A stretch of DNA of 64,000 bases from positions 310,001 through 374,000 of the forward strand of contig CBDCYS010000035.1 of NCBI GenBank assembly GCA_965224215.1, read 5' to 3'. The notes under the pieces are model-generated. The model was not told the origin of the DNA. It made no database searches and was given only the letters and a program-made list of their open reading frames with translations. The number at the start of each line of letters is the position of its first letter. Within the stretch, counting starts at the first letter, position 1. Shown here one piece after another: positions 1-9,605 of the stretch. The stretch comes from CBDCYS01 sp965224215. Its GTDB lineage: Bacteria; Acidobacteriota; Terriglobia; Bryobacterales; UBA6623. The translations under genes and the position numbers were made by a program.

Positions 1-142
1 CATTCTCTTCGGCGTCGGTAAAAACGACGAGCGTCAGGGAACATGCCCGCATCAAGGCTTGTTGTTCACCCTCGGATCTCTCGGCGAGATCGGACCAGAG
101 GTGATCAATTTTCTTTGTCAGAATAGCGGGGTTGATAGGCAT
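1..142 (-). CDS. opcA: OpcA-like glucose-6-phosphate dehydrogenase assembly protein, partial
   Basis: Only the first 47 codons are present; the gene runs off the left edge. The start is the ATG at 142-140, 20 bases after the zwf stop, on the same strand. The visible N-terminus contains LWSDLAE followed by a RACSLTLVVFTD stretch. That pattern is typical of OpcA proteins, which activate or assemble glucose-6-phosphate dehydrogenase in cyanobacteria and actinobacteria. Being directly downstream of zwf is the classical position for opcA and is the main support. The catalytic or regulatory part is not in the window, so the assignment is by N-terminal resemblance and context. Confidence 0.7.
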   Translation of the reverse strand, partial: MPINPAILTKKIDHLWSDLAERSEGEQQALMRACSLTLVVFTDAEEN

Positions 143-162
143 TTGTCGATTTGAGCTTGTGC

Positions 163-1740
163 CTAGGGTGTGCGCCAAGTATTCCCCCCGCGCCTAAGCA
201 TTTCTTCCGCCTCCTCGGGGCCCCAACTGCCGCTGCGGTAATTGGGGAAGCGCTGTTTGGTATTGCCCCACACATCGAGGATCGGCTCCACCGCGGCCCA
301 GGAAGCCTCCACCATGTCTTGCCTGGTATAGAGCGTGCCGTCACCGACGATGGCGTCGATCAGGAGGGTCTCGTAGGCAGTGGGCTCGCGCGCTCCAAAG
401 CTGCTGCCGTAGTGAAAGTCCATCGATACGCCGCGCAACTGCATGCCTTCCCCCGGTTTTTTAGCGTCAAAGCGAATGGAGATGCCGCCGGCGGGCTGAA
501 TTCGGAGGATCAGCAAGTTCGGAGTTTGGACCGGGTTTTGAGCGGCAAAAAGAGCGTGGGGGGCGGCCGCGAACTCGATCGATATTTCCGAGACCCGCTT
601 GGGCAGGCGCTTGCCACTGCGAACATAGAAAGGCACTCCGGCCCAGCGCCAGTTATCCACATAGAAGGTAGCGGCGGCGTAGGTTTCCGTCTGCGAGTTG
701 GGATCGACTCCTTCTTCTTGGCGGTAACCAGGCAGCTCCTGCCCGCCCACCCGGCCGGGACCGTATTGGCCCGCGACAGCTTGCGTTCGGACGTCGTCGC
801 GTGACATCGGCCGGATCGACTGCAGCACCTTGGCCTTCTCGTTCCGGACCGCTTCGGGCTCGAAGCGCGCGGGCGGCTCCATGGCCATGGTTCCCAAGAC
901 TTGCAGGAGATGGTTTTGGATCATGTCGCGCAGCGCGCCCGATTCTTCGTAATAGCCGCCCCGGCCTTCGACTCCGATCGACTCGGCCGCGGTGATCTGC
1001 ACTTGCCGCACGTAGTGGCGATTCCAGAGCGGTTCGAAGATCCCGTTGGCAAAGCGGAATGCCAGGATGTTCTGAACCGTTTCTTTCCCGAGGTAATGAT
1101 CAATGCGGTAAATCTCGGACTCGTCAAAAACGGTCTGAACCGCCGCGCTCAACTCGTGGGCGCTGCCAAGATCGTGACCGAACGGTTTTTCGACAACGAG
1201 CCGCCGCCACCCTCCGCGAGAGGATTTCGCTAGTCCGGCGGCCCCGATCTGCTGGGCGATGGGAGCATACAGGCTGGGCTGGGTGGAAAGGTAGAAAAGG
1301 ACGTTGTCGCCGGTGTGGCGGGTTTCGGCAATTTCGTCAAGTAGTTTTCCAAGCTGCCCGTAGTAGGCGGGGTCCTTGACGTTGCCCGGCAAATAGTAGA
1401 GGCCTTGCGAAAACCCATCCCAGACCTCCTCGTCGAACTCCCCGTTTTCGAGAAACTCCTTTACCGCGGCCTTCATCCGTTCGCGGAAGGCCTCATGACT
1501 CATTTCGGTGCGAGAGTTGCCGACGACGGCGAAACCGGCCGAGAGGCGGCGGTCGCGAGCCAGACTGTAAAGAGCGGGTAGGAGCTTGCGTTTTGTCAGG
1601 TCGCCGTTGGCGCCGAAGATCACGGCAGTGCATTCGGGCACCCGGCGCTCGAACCGCAGCGGATCGAGAAAAGGATTGGGGTCTGGGACGGAACCAGTGT
1701 TAACCGCGGGTGTGTGTAGGTCCTCGATGGTTGTCGACAA
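163..1740 (-). CDS. zwf: glucose-6-phosphate 1-dehydrogenase
   Basis: Catalyses NADP-dependent oxidation of glucose 6-phosphate to 6-phosphogluconolactone, the cytosolic entry step of the oxidative pentose phosphate pathway. The 525-residue product is full length for the family. The dinucleotide-binding fingerprint GANGDLTKRK lies at about residues 43-52. The substrate-binding and catalytic signature RIDHYLGKE, which holds the active-site His and Lys, lies near residue 220. Conserved blocks such as VVEKPFG and the C-terminal RQDMVEASW follow. The first 30 residues form a less conserved extension. It probably forms an operon with the opcA-like gene that starts 20 bases downstream. A weak hairpin (AGCCCG/CGGGCT, about 1772-1793) lies between this gene and the pilin genes upstream, so it may have its own promoter. 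Confidence 0.96.
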   Translation of the reverse strand: MSTTIEDLHTPAVNTGSVPDPNPFLDPLRFERRVPECTAVIFGANGDLTKRKLLPALYSLARDRRLSAGFAVVGNSRTEMSHEAFRERMKAAVKEFLENGEFDEEVWDGFSQGLYYLPGNVKDPAYYGQLGKLLDEIAETRHTGDNVLFYLSTQPSLYAPIAQQIGAAGLAKSSRGGWRRLVVEKPFGHDLGSAHELSAAVQTVFDESEIYRIDHYLGKETVQNILAFRFANGIFEPLWNRHYVRQVQITAAESIGVEGRGGYYEESGALRDMIQNHLLQVLGTMAMEPPARFEPEAVRNEKAKVLQSIRPMSRDDVRTQAVAGQYGPGRVGGQELPGYRQEEGVDPNSQTETYAAATFYVDNWRWAGVPFYVRSGKRLPKRVSEISIEFAAAPHALFAAQNPVQTPNLLILRIQPAGGISIRFDAKKPGEGMQLRGVSMDFHYGSSFGAREPTAYETLLIDAIVGDGTLYTRQDMVEASWAAVEPILDVWGNTKQRFPNYRSGSWGPEEAEEMLRRGGNTWRTP

Positions 1741-1814
1741 GATTCACCTTCGGGAAAAGGCTTGGGGGCTTTAGCCCGTATTTCTCACCGGGCTAGTTAG
1801 GTTACCGCGTCGGC

Positions 1815-2222
1815 TCACCACTCGTTGTAGAGAGTGCCGTCGAGCCCGATTCGATCCGAGCTGCTTTTGACGTCAAATACCCCGGACTCACCGGTCGGGC
1901 CCACGTCGGTGATCACTTCCCAGTCATCGCTCGATTCCGTAAAAGGATCTATCGGCACCTGACGCAAATAACCTTCGGTTACGAGATCTTCGAGCCCTTG
2001 CGGGGGGGCTTCCTTGTCGTACGTATAGTGATCGATCACAGAACGCATCGTAAATAGGTTGCTCTTGAGAACACTCTCTTTCGCTCGAATCATCGAGGTT
2101 GTGTACATCGGCACGGCGATCGAAAGTATCGTTAGCACGATGGCCATCACGACCATCACCTCAACGAGCGTAAAACCCGAACGCGAACTATGCCGGTTAC
2201 CACTCACTGTATCGAGACCCAT
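1815..2222 (-). CDS. GspG-like type II secretion / type IV pseudopilin
   Basis: Small pseudopilin with a class III (prepilin peptidase) leader. A basic leader ends in SG, followed by FTLVEVMVVMAIVLTILSIAVP, which includes the conserved Glu at mature position 5 and one N-terminal membrane helix. The C-terminal half (LVTEGYLRQVPIDPFT...W and a terminal LYNEW) has the layout of major pseudopilin GspG, including its calcium-site region. The start is ambiguous. An ATG at 2222 or a GTG at 2210 (better spaced from a GGATGGG stretch) both give a short leader; a start further upstream would intrude far into the preceding gene. It overlaps the 3' end of the upstream pilin gene by about 25 bases and is the last gene of a secretin-pilin-pilin operon. 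Confidence 0.85.
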   Translation of the reverse strand: MGLDTVSGNRHSSRSGFTLVEVMVVMAIVLTILSIAVPMYTTSMIRAKESVLKSNLFTMRSVIDHYTYDKEAPPQGLEDLVTEGYLRQVPIDPFTESSDDWEVITDVGPTGESGVFDVKSSSDRIGLDGTLYNEW

Positions 2223-3063
2223 CCAGCGCCGTGTCCATACTCTTGGTGAACACATCGAATACGTTGCCACCGCCCCAGTTCATCGCCCCGGGATCGTCTT
2301 GCACCGCGCGTATACCCCAATCGGTGGTTCTGGTGATGGGATCGAGGGGGATACGGCGGAGAAATCGAATCGTCTGCTCTTCGTCACTACCGGATCGCAT
2401 GCTGTCCTGGGAGCCGGAGCGACCGCCCATTCCGCCACCCCGACTGCCCATTCCCCCCGAACTGCCGAAACCTCCCCCGCCCCGGGAGCTGCCACCCATA
2501 CCACCGCCGCCAAATCCTCCGCCACCCATGCCACCGCCGCCAAATCCTCCACCGCCCATGCGACCACCGCCCATGCCACCGCGGGATCGGTTGCCCATCG
2601 AACTTGCGGACTGGCCGAAGCCTTGCTGGCCACCCATGCCGCCCATCCCTCCCATGCCTCCTGCTTGCATCGGGACTCCTTCGACGAGCAACTCTAGACT
2701 TTCGGGATAGCCGTAGGTGTCCGGGTCGAGCTGACCCAGCTTTCCGTTGTCGGCGGCGTCCTTGTGGCGATCGATTGCTTTGCGAATCTCGGCAAGCGCT
2801 ACTCGGAGCTGGCGTTCACGCTCCCGTTGGACCTTAACATGGGCCAAAGGCAGAGCGATCGTTGAGAGAATTAGCAGGATACTGAACGAGACAATCAGCT
2901 CGATCAGAGTCAGTCCTTTTTGACGGCTGCGGCGAGCTTGACGGCTGCGGCGAGTCATTTTCCGATCCAGATCACTTCGACAACCAGACAGTTCGTGCTC
3001 GATTGCCTTCTGGCCACGCCGACTGCCCGAGTTCCAAGGCGTTCGGGATGGCTGCGATTTCAT
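2197..3063 (-). CDS. prepilin-type protein with long Gly/Met-rich insert
   Basis: A second prepilin-like protein, 288 residues. A basic N-terminus (RRSRQARRSRQKG) precedes LTLIELIVSFSILLILSTIALPLA, a prepilin peptidase site plus membrane helix, here at about residues 49-72. An alpha-spine rich in charged residues follows (QRERERQLRVALAEIRKAIDRH). Roughly residues 130-225 are almost only Gly, Met, Ser, Arg and Phe in GGMGG-type repeats. A GspG-like tail ends in DGSRYSEW and resembles the next gene's C-terminus. The ATG start at 3063 overlaps the secretin stop (TAATG), so translation is probably coupled. The low-complexity block is unusual for pseudopilins. The C-terminal similarity suggests the two pilins arose by duplication. 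Confidence 0.8.
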   Translation of the reverse strand: MKSQPSRTPWNSGSRRGQKAIEHELSGCRSDLDRKMTRRSRQARRSRQKGLTLIELIVSFSILLILSTIALPLAHVKVQRERERQLRVALAEIRKAIDRHKDAADNGKLGQLDPDTYGYPESLELLVEGVPMQAGGMGGMGGMGGQQGFGQSASSMGNRSRGGMGGGRMGGGGFGGGGMGGGGFGGGGMGGSSRGGGGFGSSGGMGSRGGGMGGRSGSQDSMRSGSDEEQTIRFLRRIPLDPITRTTDWGIRAVQDDPGAMNWGGGNVFDVFTKSMDTALDGSRYSEW

Positions 3064-5810
3064 TATCGAACGTTGACAGTCAACCGCGCCGGTTCAATTT
3101 TTATCTGCTGGCCCGTGGCGTCTCTTGAACCTGCCGGGCTGACCCTGAAAGCCATCTCACCCGCTGCAATGCCTTCGAGGTTGACGGTAACCACCAAGCC
3201 CGCGCCGTCGACTCCGCCCGTTCCCGGGAAACGCGAGATGTTGACCGCTGCTTGCCCGACTTCGTTGCGGATGTTCCTGGAGAAGATTAAATCCTGACCA
3301 TCACCTTGCAAGAACGTTCCCTTTACTATGTCGGCAATTCGGACCAGCTTGGGGTCAAATCCAAAACGTAACGGCAAACCGAACAACTGATTGGCGTCGT
3401 CGACGTAGATATTGATCGCGACCGTTTCGCCGACACCGATTTGCGGTTCCGCTGGGTCGAAACGCAAGGTAGGCGGAGCTCCTGGATTTGGAGCCGGGGC
3501 GGCGGCGGGCGCTGGAGCCGCCGGTTGCGTTTGTGCCGCCGTCGCGGGCGCTGCTGGAGCGGGCGCTGCCGGTGCGGGCGCTGCTGGTGCAGGCGCTGCC
3601 GGTGCAGGTACTCCTGGAGCAGCCGGAGACGGTGTTGCCGGAATCGGTGTTGCGGCAGTTCCAGCGGCCGGAACGGCCACCTGAGCCGGGACTGCACCCG
3701 GCGCCGCAACCGCTGCCGGCGTTGCCGCCGGGGCGGCGGCCGCTGGTGCGGCTACTGCGACCGCCTCGGTGTCCGGCTGGGTGCCATTGACCCCTACGGG
3801 CGGCAAAGCGGGCTTGTCGTTTTTCTCAGGTTCGTAGCGGACCCTGTAGGTCTGCTCGGTACCGGAGGCGATCTCTTGCAGATTGATATCGCGAATCTCG
3901 GGAAGCCGGACGATGTGCGGGATCAGCACGACGAGGATCTCGTTTTCGGAAAGCGTAGTAACTGTACTACTAAAAAGGCGACCCAAAATCGGGATCTCAC
4001 CCAAGAACGGGACTCCCGTCTTCGTCTTGAAGAGCTGCGATTGAAAGAGGCCTCCCATGATGCTCGCTTGGCCTTCTTGAATGCGGATGTCATGCACCAC
4101 GCGCCGTTGTCCGATGACCGGCTGAGAGATTCCGCCGATGTCAACGAAATCTCGCACCGTCGAGATCTCAACCTCTACATGCATGGAAACTTCCGAGTTG
4201 CTGTGAATCTTAGGTGTCAGGTCCAACACGACCCCGACGTCCGTGTATGTGAACTGCGTATTCACGAGAGGGTTGATTCCGACGCCGCCAATACCGGGCT
4301 GAAAACTTCCCGTGGCGATCGGAATCCGGTCGCCGATACGGAGGCTGGCTTGAAAATTGTCCGAGGCCCGAATCCTCGGAGATTGCAAGAGCCGAGTGTC
4401 AGAGCTGCTAAGCAGGGCGGTGAGCTGCGCTCCAGGCAGGGTCGTTGACCAATCGGCGCTGCTCAAGTTGCCTAACTTGTTGAGTGGCACCCCGCCCCCC
4501 CCTTCGCCACCCGCTCCCACGCCCGCTCCGGTAAAGGTGACGGGGAAGCTCAATCCGGGGGCTCCGCCTGAAACCGGGGTAATGCCGAGTTCACGATTTC
4601 GGGATTTACTGGTTTCCAATACCAACACGTCGATGATGACTTCCGGCCGTGCCTTGTCGATGTCGTTGATGACTTTTTCCGCCAGTGCGATCTTGTCGGC
4701 CGAGCCACGCACGATCAGCGCGTTCATCGAGTTGACCGCGAAAAGGCGGCGAATGTCGGTCAATCCTCGAATCGCGGTTGCGACTTCCTGTAGTTCTTGG
4801 GGCGTGGCGGCATTGGTCAAGTAGAATGTCTTGACGACCTCTTCCTGGTAGTCGCGGCGCTTATTCGTGTTGTCATTGGTGACGAAGATGGCGTTGGAGG
4901 TGAGCGGTTTCCAGTAGGCTTTCGCGATCAGACCCACGTAGTCGAGGGCTTCGACGAGGGTCGCGTTCTGGATCTCTAATGAAACTTCCTCCTCATCGAA
5001 CTCGGCGTCGAACAGGACATTGATGCCGGCCAACTTGCCGATCGTTTCGAAGACGACCTTGCTCTGCTGCTTGGGAATGTTGAGGTTGATCGGCTCGCTG
5101 GAGATGGGCTTGAGTTGCGGAAGACCCTTGAGTCTTCCTATTCTTTTCTGGCGGGCTATTCGGGAGCGTTCGAGCGGACTGGACCCTTCGGGGGCGCCGG
5201 AATCGGTTTCCCCTTTTTCCTTTCTCTTTTCTCGGTCCTCCAATATTTCGACGGTCCGGCTCCGCTCCTGCGCGGCCACGGTCGAGGCCGGGTCGATTTC
5301 TACCGCCCGTTGGAACTGAGCTAACGCCTCCTCGATATTTCCGGCGTTACGAAGAGTGCGGCCCGCGCTGACGTGGGCTTGAGCCGCGACGAAGGTCATC
5401 CGCCTTACCGAGAGCAGATAGCCTTGATGTCCCGGATGCTCATTGAGGGCCTGCTCGTAAAACGAGAGCGCTTTGTCTAAGTCTTTGACAAACTCGGCCT
5501 GGCGGCCCTGGTTATAGAGTTTCTTGGCTTTGCGGGCTCCGGCTTGCACGGGCGTCGCCAGCGTGAATGCCATAGCCAGCACGATTACGAGTGAGAGACC
5601 GCGCTGGGGCCAGGCGTTCGAGGCCCAGGCGTTCGAGGGCCAATGGACCTTCGCCAGCAAACCTGTCAACCTAAAATAGGCGGGCTGGAAATAGGTGCGC
5701 CCACAATCGGTGAGCCATGACACCTTTTGCGGCCGGCCTGCGGGCAGCCCAGCCAGCAGGGAATGATCCTCGTTGTTCTCGAGCACGAGCACTTTTCCCA
5801 AAGAGAGCAT
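3063..5810 (-). CDS. secretin (GspD/PilQ-like) with N-terminal TPR and C-terminal cohesin-like domain
   Basis: Outer-membrane secretin of a type II secretion or pilus-like system, 915 residues. In order: a hydrophobic segment ending in AMAFTLATPVQA (about 73-90, likely signal peptide); TPR-like repeats (about 95-170); secretin N-domains (about 230-390, with TPQELQEVATAIRGL and NALIVRGSADKIALAEKVI); the secretin channel domain (about 390-650, ending with VPFLGEIPILGRLF and ILVVLIPHIVR); an Ala/Pro-rich linker (about 680-780); and a cohesin-type beta domain (LRFDPAEPQIGVGETVAINIYVDD onward). The first 70 residues before the signal look non-native, and AGGAG abuts the ATG at 5810, so the true start may be downstream, for example a TTG near 5662. 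First gene of the secretin-pilin operon and divergent from smpB. Confidence 0.9.
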   Translation of the reverse strand: MLSLGKVLVLENNEDHSLLAGLPAGRPQKVSWLTDCGRTYFQPAYFRLTGLLAKVHWPSNAWASNAWPQRGLSLVIVLAMAFTLATPVQAGARKAKKLYNQGRQAEFVKDLDKALSFYEQALNEHPGHQGYLLSVRRMTFVAAQAHVSAGRTLRNAGNIEEALAQFQRAVEIDPASTVAAQERSRTVEILEDREKRKEKGETDSGAPEGSSPLERSRIARQKRIGRLKGLPQLKPISSEPINLNIPKQQSKVVFETIGKLAGINVLFDAEFDEEEVSLEIQNATLVEALDYVGLIAKAYWKPLTSNAIFVTNDNTNKRRDYQEEVVKTFYLTNAATPQELQEVATAIRGLTDIRRLFAVNSMNALIVRGSADKIALAEKVINDIDKARPEVIIDVLVLETSKSRNRELGITPVSGGAPGLSFPVTFTGAGVGAGGEGGGGVPLNKLGNLSSADWSTTLPGAQLTALLSSSDTRLLQSPRIRASDNFQASLRIGDRIPIATGSFQPGIGGVGINPLVNTQFTYTDVGVVLDLTPKIHSNSEVSMHVEVEISTVRDFVDIGGISQPVIGQRRVVHDIRIQEGQASIMGGLFQSQLFKTKTGVPFLGEIPILGRLFSSTVTTLSENEILVVLIPHIVRLPEIRDINLQEIASGTEQTYRVRYEPEKNDKPALPPVGVNGTQPDTEAVAVAAPAAAAPAATPAAVAAPGAVPAQVAVPAAGTAATPIPATPSPAAPGVPAPAAPAPAAPAPAAPAPAAPATAAQTQPAAPAPAAAPAPNPGAPPTLRFDPAEPQIGVGETVAINIYVDDANQLFGLPLRFGFDPKLVRIADIVKGTFLQGDGQDLIFSRNIRNEVGQAAVNISRFPGTGGVDGAGLVVTVNLEGIAAGEMAFRVSPAGSRDATGQQIKIEPARLTVNVR

Positions 5811-5855
5811 CTCCTAGAGAGAAAGACGCCGCCAAGGCCCTAAGCGTGGAGACAA

Positions 5856-6320
5856 ATGAGTGACAGTGAAGGCGTCCGGGTTCTGACCGACAACCGGCGG
5901 GCCCGCCATAATTACCATCTGCTGGAGTTCTTCCAGGTCGGGATGGTTTTGCTCGGCAGCGAGGTCAAGTCGGCCCGAAACGGAAAAATCCAGCTCTCCG
6001 ACGCCTACGGTGTAGTGAAAGACCACGAGTTATGGCTGCTGAACGCACACATCAGCCCTTACAGCCACGCCACCTTGCAGAACCACGAACCGCTGCGTCC
6101 GCGCAAGCTGCTGGCCCATTGCCGTGAGATCAGCCGGCTGATCGGGAAGACTCAAGAAAAAGGACTTACACTGATCCCGACACGCGTCTATTTGCAGAAG
6201 GGGCGCATCAAATGTGACTTGGCGCTGGCCCAAACGAAAAAACTCTACGACAAGCGCGAAAAGTTCAAGCAACACGAGGCGGATAAAGAAGCACGGGACG
6301 CAATGCGCGAAGGCCGCTAG
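5856..6320 (+). CDS. smpB: SsrA-binding protein SmpB
   Basis: Binds tmRNA and is required for trans-translation, which rescues stalled ribosomes and tags incomplete proteins. The 154-residue length is standard. Recognisable signatures are NRRARHNYHLLEFFQVGMVLLGSEVKS at the N-terminus, LLNAHISPY, GLTLIPTRVYLQKGRIKCDLALAQTKKLYDKRE, and a basic C-terminal tail (ending REGR) that enters the mRNA channel in characterised SmpB. The start ATG lies 46 bases from the divergently transcribed secretin gene, so the two probably share a promoter region. The tmRNA gene (ssrA), often nearby, was not seen in the window. Confidence 0.97.
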   Translation: MSDSEGVRVLTDNRRARHNYHLLEFFQVGMVLLGSEVKSARNGKIQLSDAYGVVKDHELWLLNAHISPYSHATLQNHEPLRPRKLLAHCREISRLIGKTQEKGLTLIPTRVYLQKGRIKCDLALAQTKKLYDKREKFKQHEADKEARDAMREGR

Positions 6321-6489
6321 GACGCCCTTTGAGCAACGGCCCGCGCGCCATCCCCCGGAAAGACTCCAAATTCGAAGCGGATGACAGGTCAACCGTGATC
6401 AGCGCTCACGGTTGAAAAGCGGACGACCAATTCTTCCCCTTGCTCCACCGCTCCGGGCACAAGGCCAAGTACAATCAGATAGTCCTCCC

Positions 6490-7983
6490 ATGAAAACTCA
6501 ACTGACCTCGTCCTCACCCCAACAAGTCGAAGCCGATGCCATTGCGCTCATCTTCTTTGAAGAGAAAGAGGCGCTCCTTCAGTCGGTGGCAGCCCTGGAT
6601 GCCGAAAACAGCAGTCTGATCGGCGAGTTCTACGAGAAAAAGGAGTTCAGCGGAAAAGCGCTGGAGACAGCCTGGATTCACCGCCCAGCAGGATTTCTCG
6701 CTCAGAGGTTATTGCTCGTTGGCGGTGGCAAAAGCGCGGAGTTTTCCTCCGCGAAAATGCGGCAGGCCGCGGGAACGGCGTTGCGTCTTTGTAAAAAGAA
6801 GGGCGTGCGGCACATGGCCATCGCCCCCGCCGGTGACCTCGAACCAGGAGATCAGATTCAGTCGATGGCCGAAGGGGCCATCCTCGCTGACTACCAAACC
6901 GACGTTTACAAGACCGAGGAACGAGAGGAATCCAAGATCGAACAGCTCACGATCCTCGGAGGGCGAGAACACAACTCTCGGCTGGAACGCGGGAGAATCA
7001 TAGCCGAAGCCCAGAACTTCACGCGGGAGCTGGTCAACGAGCCGGGGAACCTGCTGACTCCAACCGTACTGGCTGCTCGTGCGATCCAACTAGGCTATGA
7101 CACGGACCTCGAAGTCGTAGTTCTCCACCAGAGCCACCTGGAAGAGATGAAAATGGGCGCGCTGTTGGGTGTGGCCCAGGGCAGCGTCGAGCCTCCCGTC
7201 ATGATCGTCGTCCGCTATCGGCCCACGCGTAGCCCGCGCTCGGACGAGCACCTTGGCTTTGTCGGCAAGGCAGTGACGTTCGACACAGGCGGCATCTCGA
7301 TCAAACCCTCCGAGGGGATGGAGAAGATGAAATACGATATGGCGGGGGGTGCGGCCATGCTGGGGGCCATGAAAGCCCTGGCGGAGCTGAAGCCCACGAT
7401 CCCCGTCACGGCCATCATTCCTTCGGTCGAAAACATGCCTGGCTCGGCGGCGCAACGGCCGGGCGATGTAGTGACCTCGATGTCGGGTAAGACGATCGAA
7501 GTGCTCAACACCGACGCCGAGGGACGCCTGATTCTTGCCGACGCGCTGACCTACGCCCAGCAACAGGGCTGCTCGCACCTGGTCGACGCGGCAACGCTGA
7601 CCGGCTCGATCGTGGTTGCCCTGGGACATGAACGTGTCGGCGTGTTCAGCAATGACGCGTCCTGGCAAGAGCGCTTCTTGGCGGCATCCGAAACGGCTGG
7701 TGAAAAGATGTGGCCCATGCCGCTCGACGAAGAATACAAGGACCAGCTCAAGTCCCCGATCGCCGACCTGCCCAACATCGGCACGCGTTGGGGCGGTTCG
7801 ATCACAGCGGCGATGTTTCTCAAACAGTTCGCCGACCCGGCCGCCTGGATTCACCTCGATATCGCCGGCATGGCTTGGATCGAGAAGGAAAAGCCCTATC
7901 TGCCGGAGGGTCCCAGCGGAGTCCCCGTGAGAACGCTAATTCAGGTGGCGATGGATAGCCGGGGGCGCACCGGGGACGAGTAA
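6490..7983 (+). CDS. pepA: leucyl aminopeptidase, M17 family
   Basis: Cytosolic two-metal aminopeptidase that removes N-terminal residues from peptides. The C-terminal catalytic domain carries the metal-binding block GKAVTFDTGGISIKPSEGMEKMKYDMAGGAA and the family signature NTDAEGRLILADAL. The N-terminal macro-like domain covers about residues 1-170. The frame stays open to 6412, but the ATG at 6490 gives the usual length (about 497 residues) and avoids a Pro-rich, non-conserved extension; no strong ribosome binding site decides it. It follows smpB by 170 bases with no obvious terminator. Confidence 0.94.
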   Translation: MKTQLTSSSPQQVEADAIALIFFEEKEALLQSVAALDAENSSLIGEFYEKKEFSGKALETAWIHRPAGFLAQRLLLVGGGKSAEFSSAKMRQAAGTALRLCKKKGVRHMAIAPAGDLEPGDQIQSMAEGAILADYQTDVYKTEEREESKIEQLTILGGREHNSRLERGRIIAEAQNFTRELVNEPGNLLTPTVLAARAIQLGYDTDLEVVVLHQSHLEEMKMGALLGVAQGSVEPPVMIVVRYRPTRSPRSDEHLGFVGKAVTFDTGGISIKPSEGMEKMKYDMAGGAAMLGAMKALAELKPTIPVTAIIPSVENMPGSAAQRPGDVVTSMSGKTIEVLNTDAEGRLILADALTYAQQQGCSHLVDAATLTGSIVVALGHERVGVFSNDASWQERFLAASETAGEKMWPMPLDEEYKDQLKSPIADLPNIGTRWGGSITAAMFLKQFADPAAWIHLDIAGMAWIEKEKPYLPEGPSGVPVRTLIQVAMDSRGRTGDE

Positions 7984-8050
7984 GGTGGAGTAAGGACCCG
8001 GGGTCCCCAGCCGCTGTTATTATTCAGAATCAAGGGAGAGTGAAACCAAA

Positions 8051-8482
8051 ATGAAACGTATCTGCCTAATTTTGCTTGCAGCCCTTGCTTGCAGCGCGTT
8101 TGCCTTTGGCGCCAGCCCGGAAGACGAAATCCTCGCGGCCGAGAAACGCTGGGCAAAGGCCGTGATTGCCCTCGATTTCGCTGCGCTCGAAAAGATCTAC
8201 CATGACGGGCTGATTTACGCCCATTCTTCCGGAATCATCGAGACGAAGGGCGAATACATGGCTAAGCTGCGTAGCGGCAAACAAAAGTACACCGCGATCG
8301 AGCACCACAAAACGACGATTCGGACCCAAGGCGATGCGGCGGTGGCGCACTCCATCGCCACGATGAAGGGCACGAACCCAGCCGGCCCTTTCGACAACAA
8401 GCTGATGATGATTCATACGTGGTTCAAGGGTAACGGCGGCTGGCAGCTCGCCGCTCACCAAACAACACAGATCGCCAAGTAG
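8051..8482 (+). CDS. exported DUF4440 / SnoaL-like (NTF2-fold) protein
   Basis: A 143-residue protein with a clear Sec signal peptide (MKRICLILLAALACSAFAFGA, cleavage near residue 21). The mature part fits the DUF4440/SnoaL-like NTF2 fold: EDEILAAEKRWAKAVIALDFAALEKIYHDGLIYAHSSG, then a KGEYMAKLRSG loop and a final strand W-Q-L-A-A-H-Q-T. Members form small hydrophobic pockets and are often of unknown function, so no substrate is proposed. The start is supported by AGGGAGAG upstream of the ATG. It sits alone between the aminopeptidase and the MoxR gene. Confidence 0.78.
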   Translation: MKRICLILLAALACSAFAFGASPEDEILAAEKRWAKAVIALDFAALEKIYHDGLIYAHSSGIIETKGEYMAKLRSGKQKYTAIEHHKTTIRTQGDAAVAHSIATMKGTNPAGPFDNKLMMIHTWFKGNGGWQLAAHQTTQIAK

Positions 8483-8609
8483 GAACCGCGCCCGCGAACC
8501 ATGGCGTCCGCTCGCGCAACGAAGTCTTGGGCTATCTGATAGCGTCACGCGACACTTGGATAAGGTTTCATAATCCCCAGTAACAAATCCCTTTTGGTGA
8601 AGATCTACG

Positions 8610-9599
<990 letters not shown>

Positions 9600-9605
9600 T
9601 CGGCT

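Noticed and set aside
2231..2710. Pro-rich antisense frame (159 codons) opposite the Gly/Met-rich pilin
   Set aside because: Exact complement of the GGMGG repeats, no start context; not a gene.
3441..4448. 335-codon plus-strand frame opposite the secretin
   Set aside because: Shadow of the Ala/Pro linker and channel domain, Arg/Cys-rich composition.
7090..7854. 254-codon minus-strand frame opposite pepA
   Set aside because: The sense strand has all LAP motifs; the antisense product has no motif.
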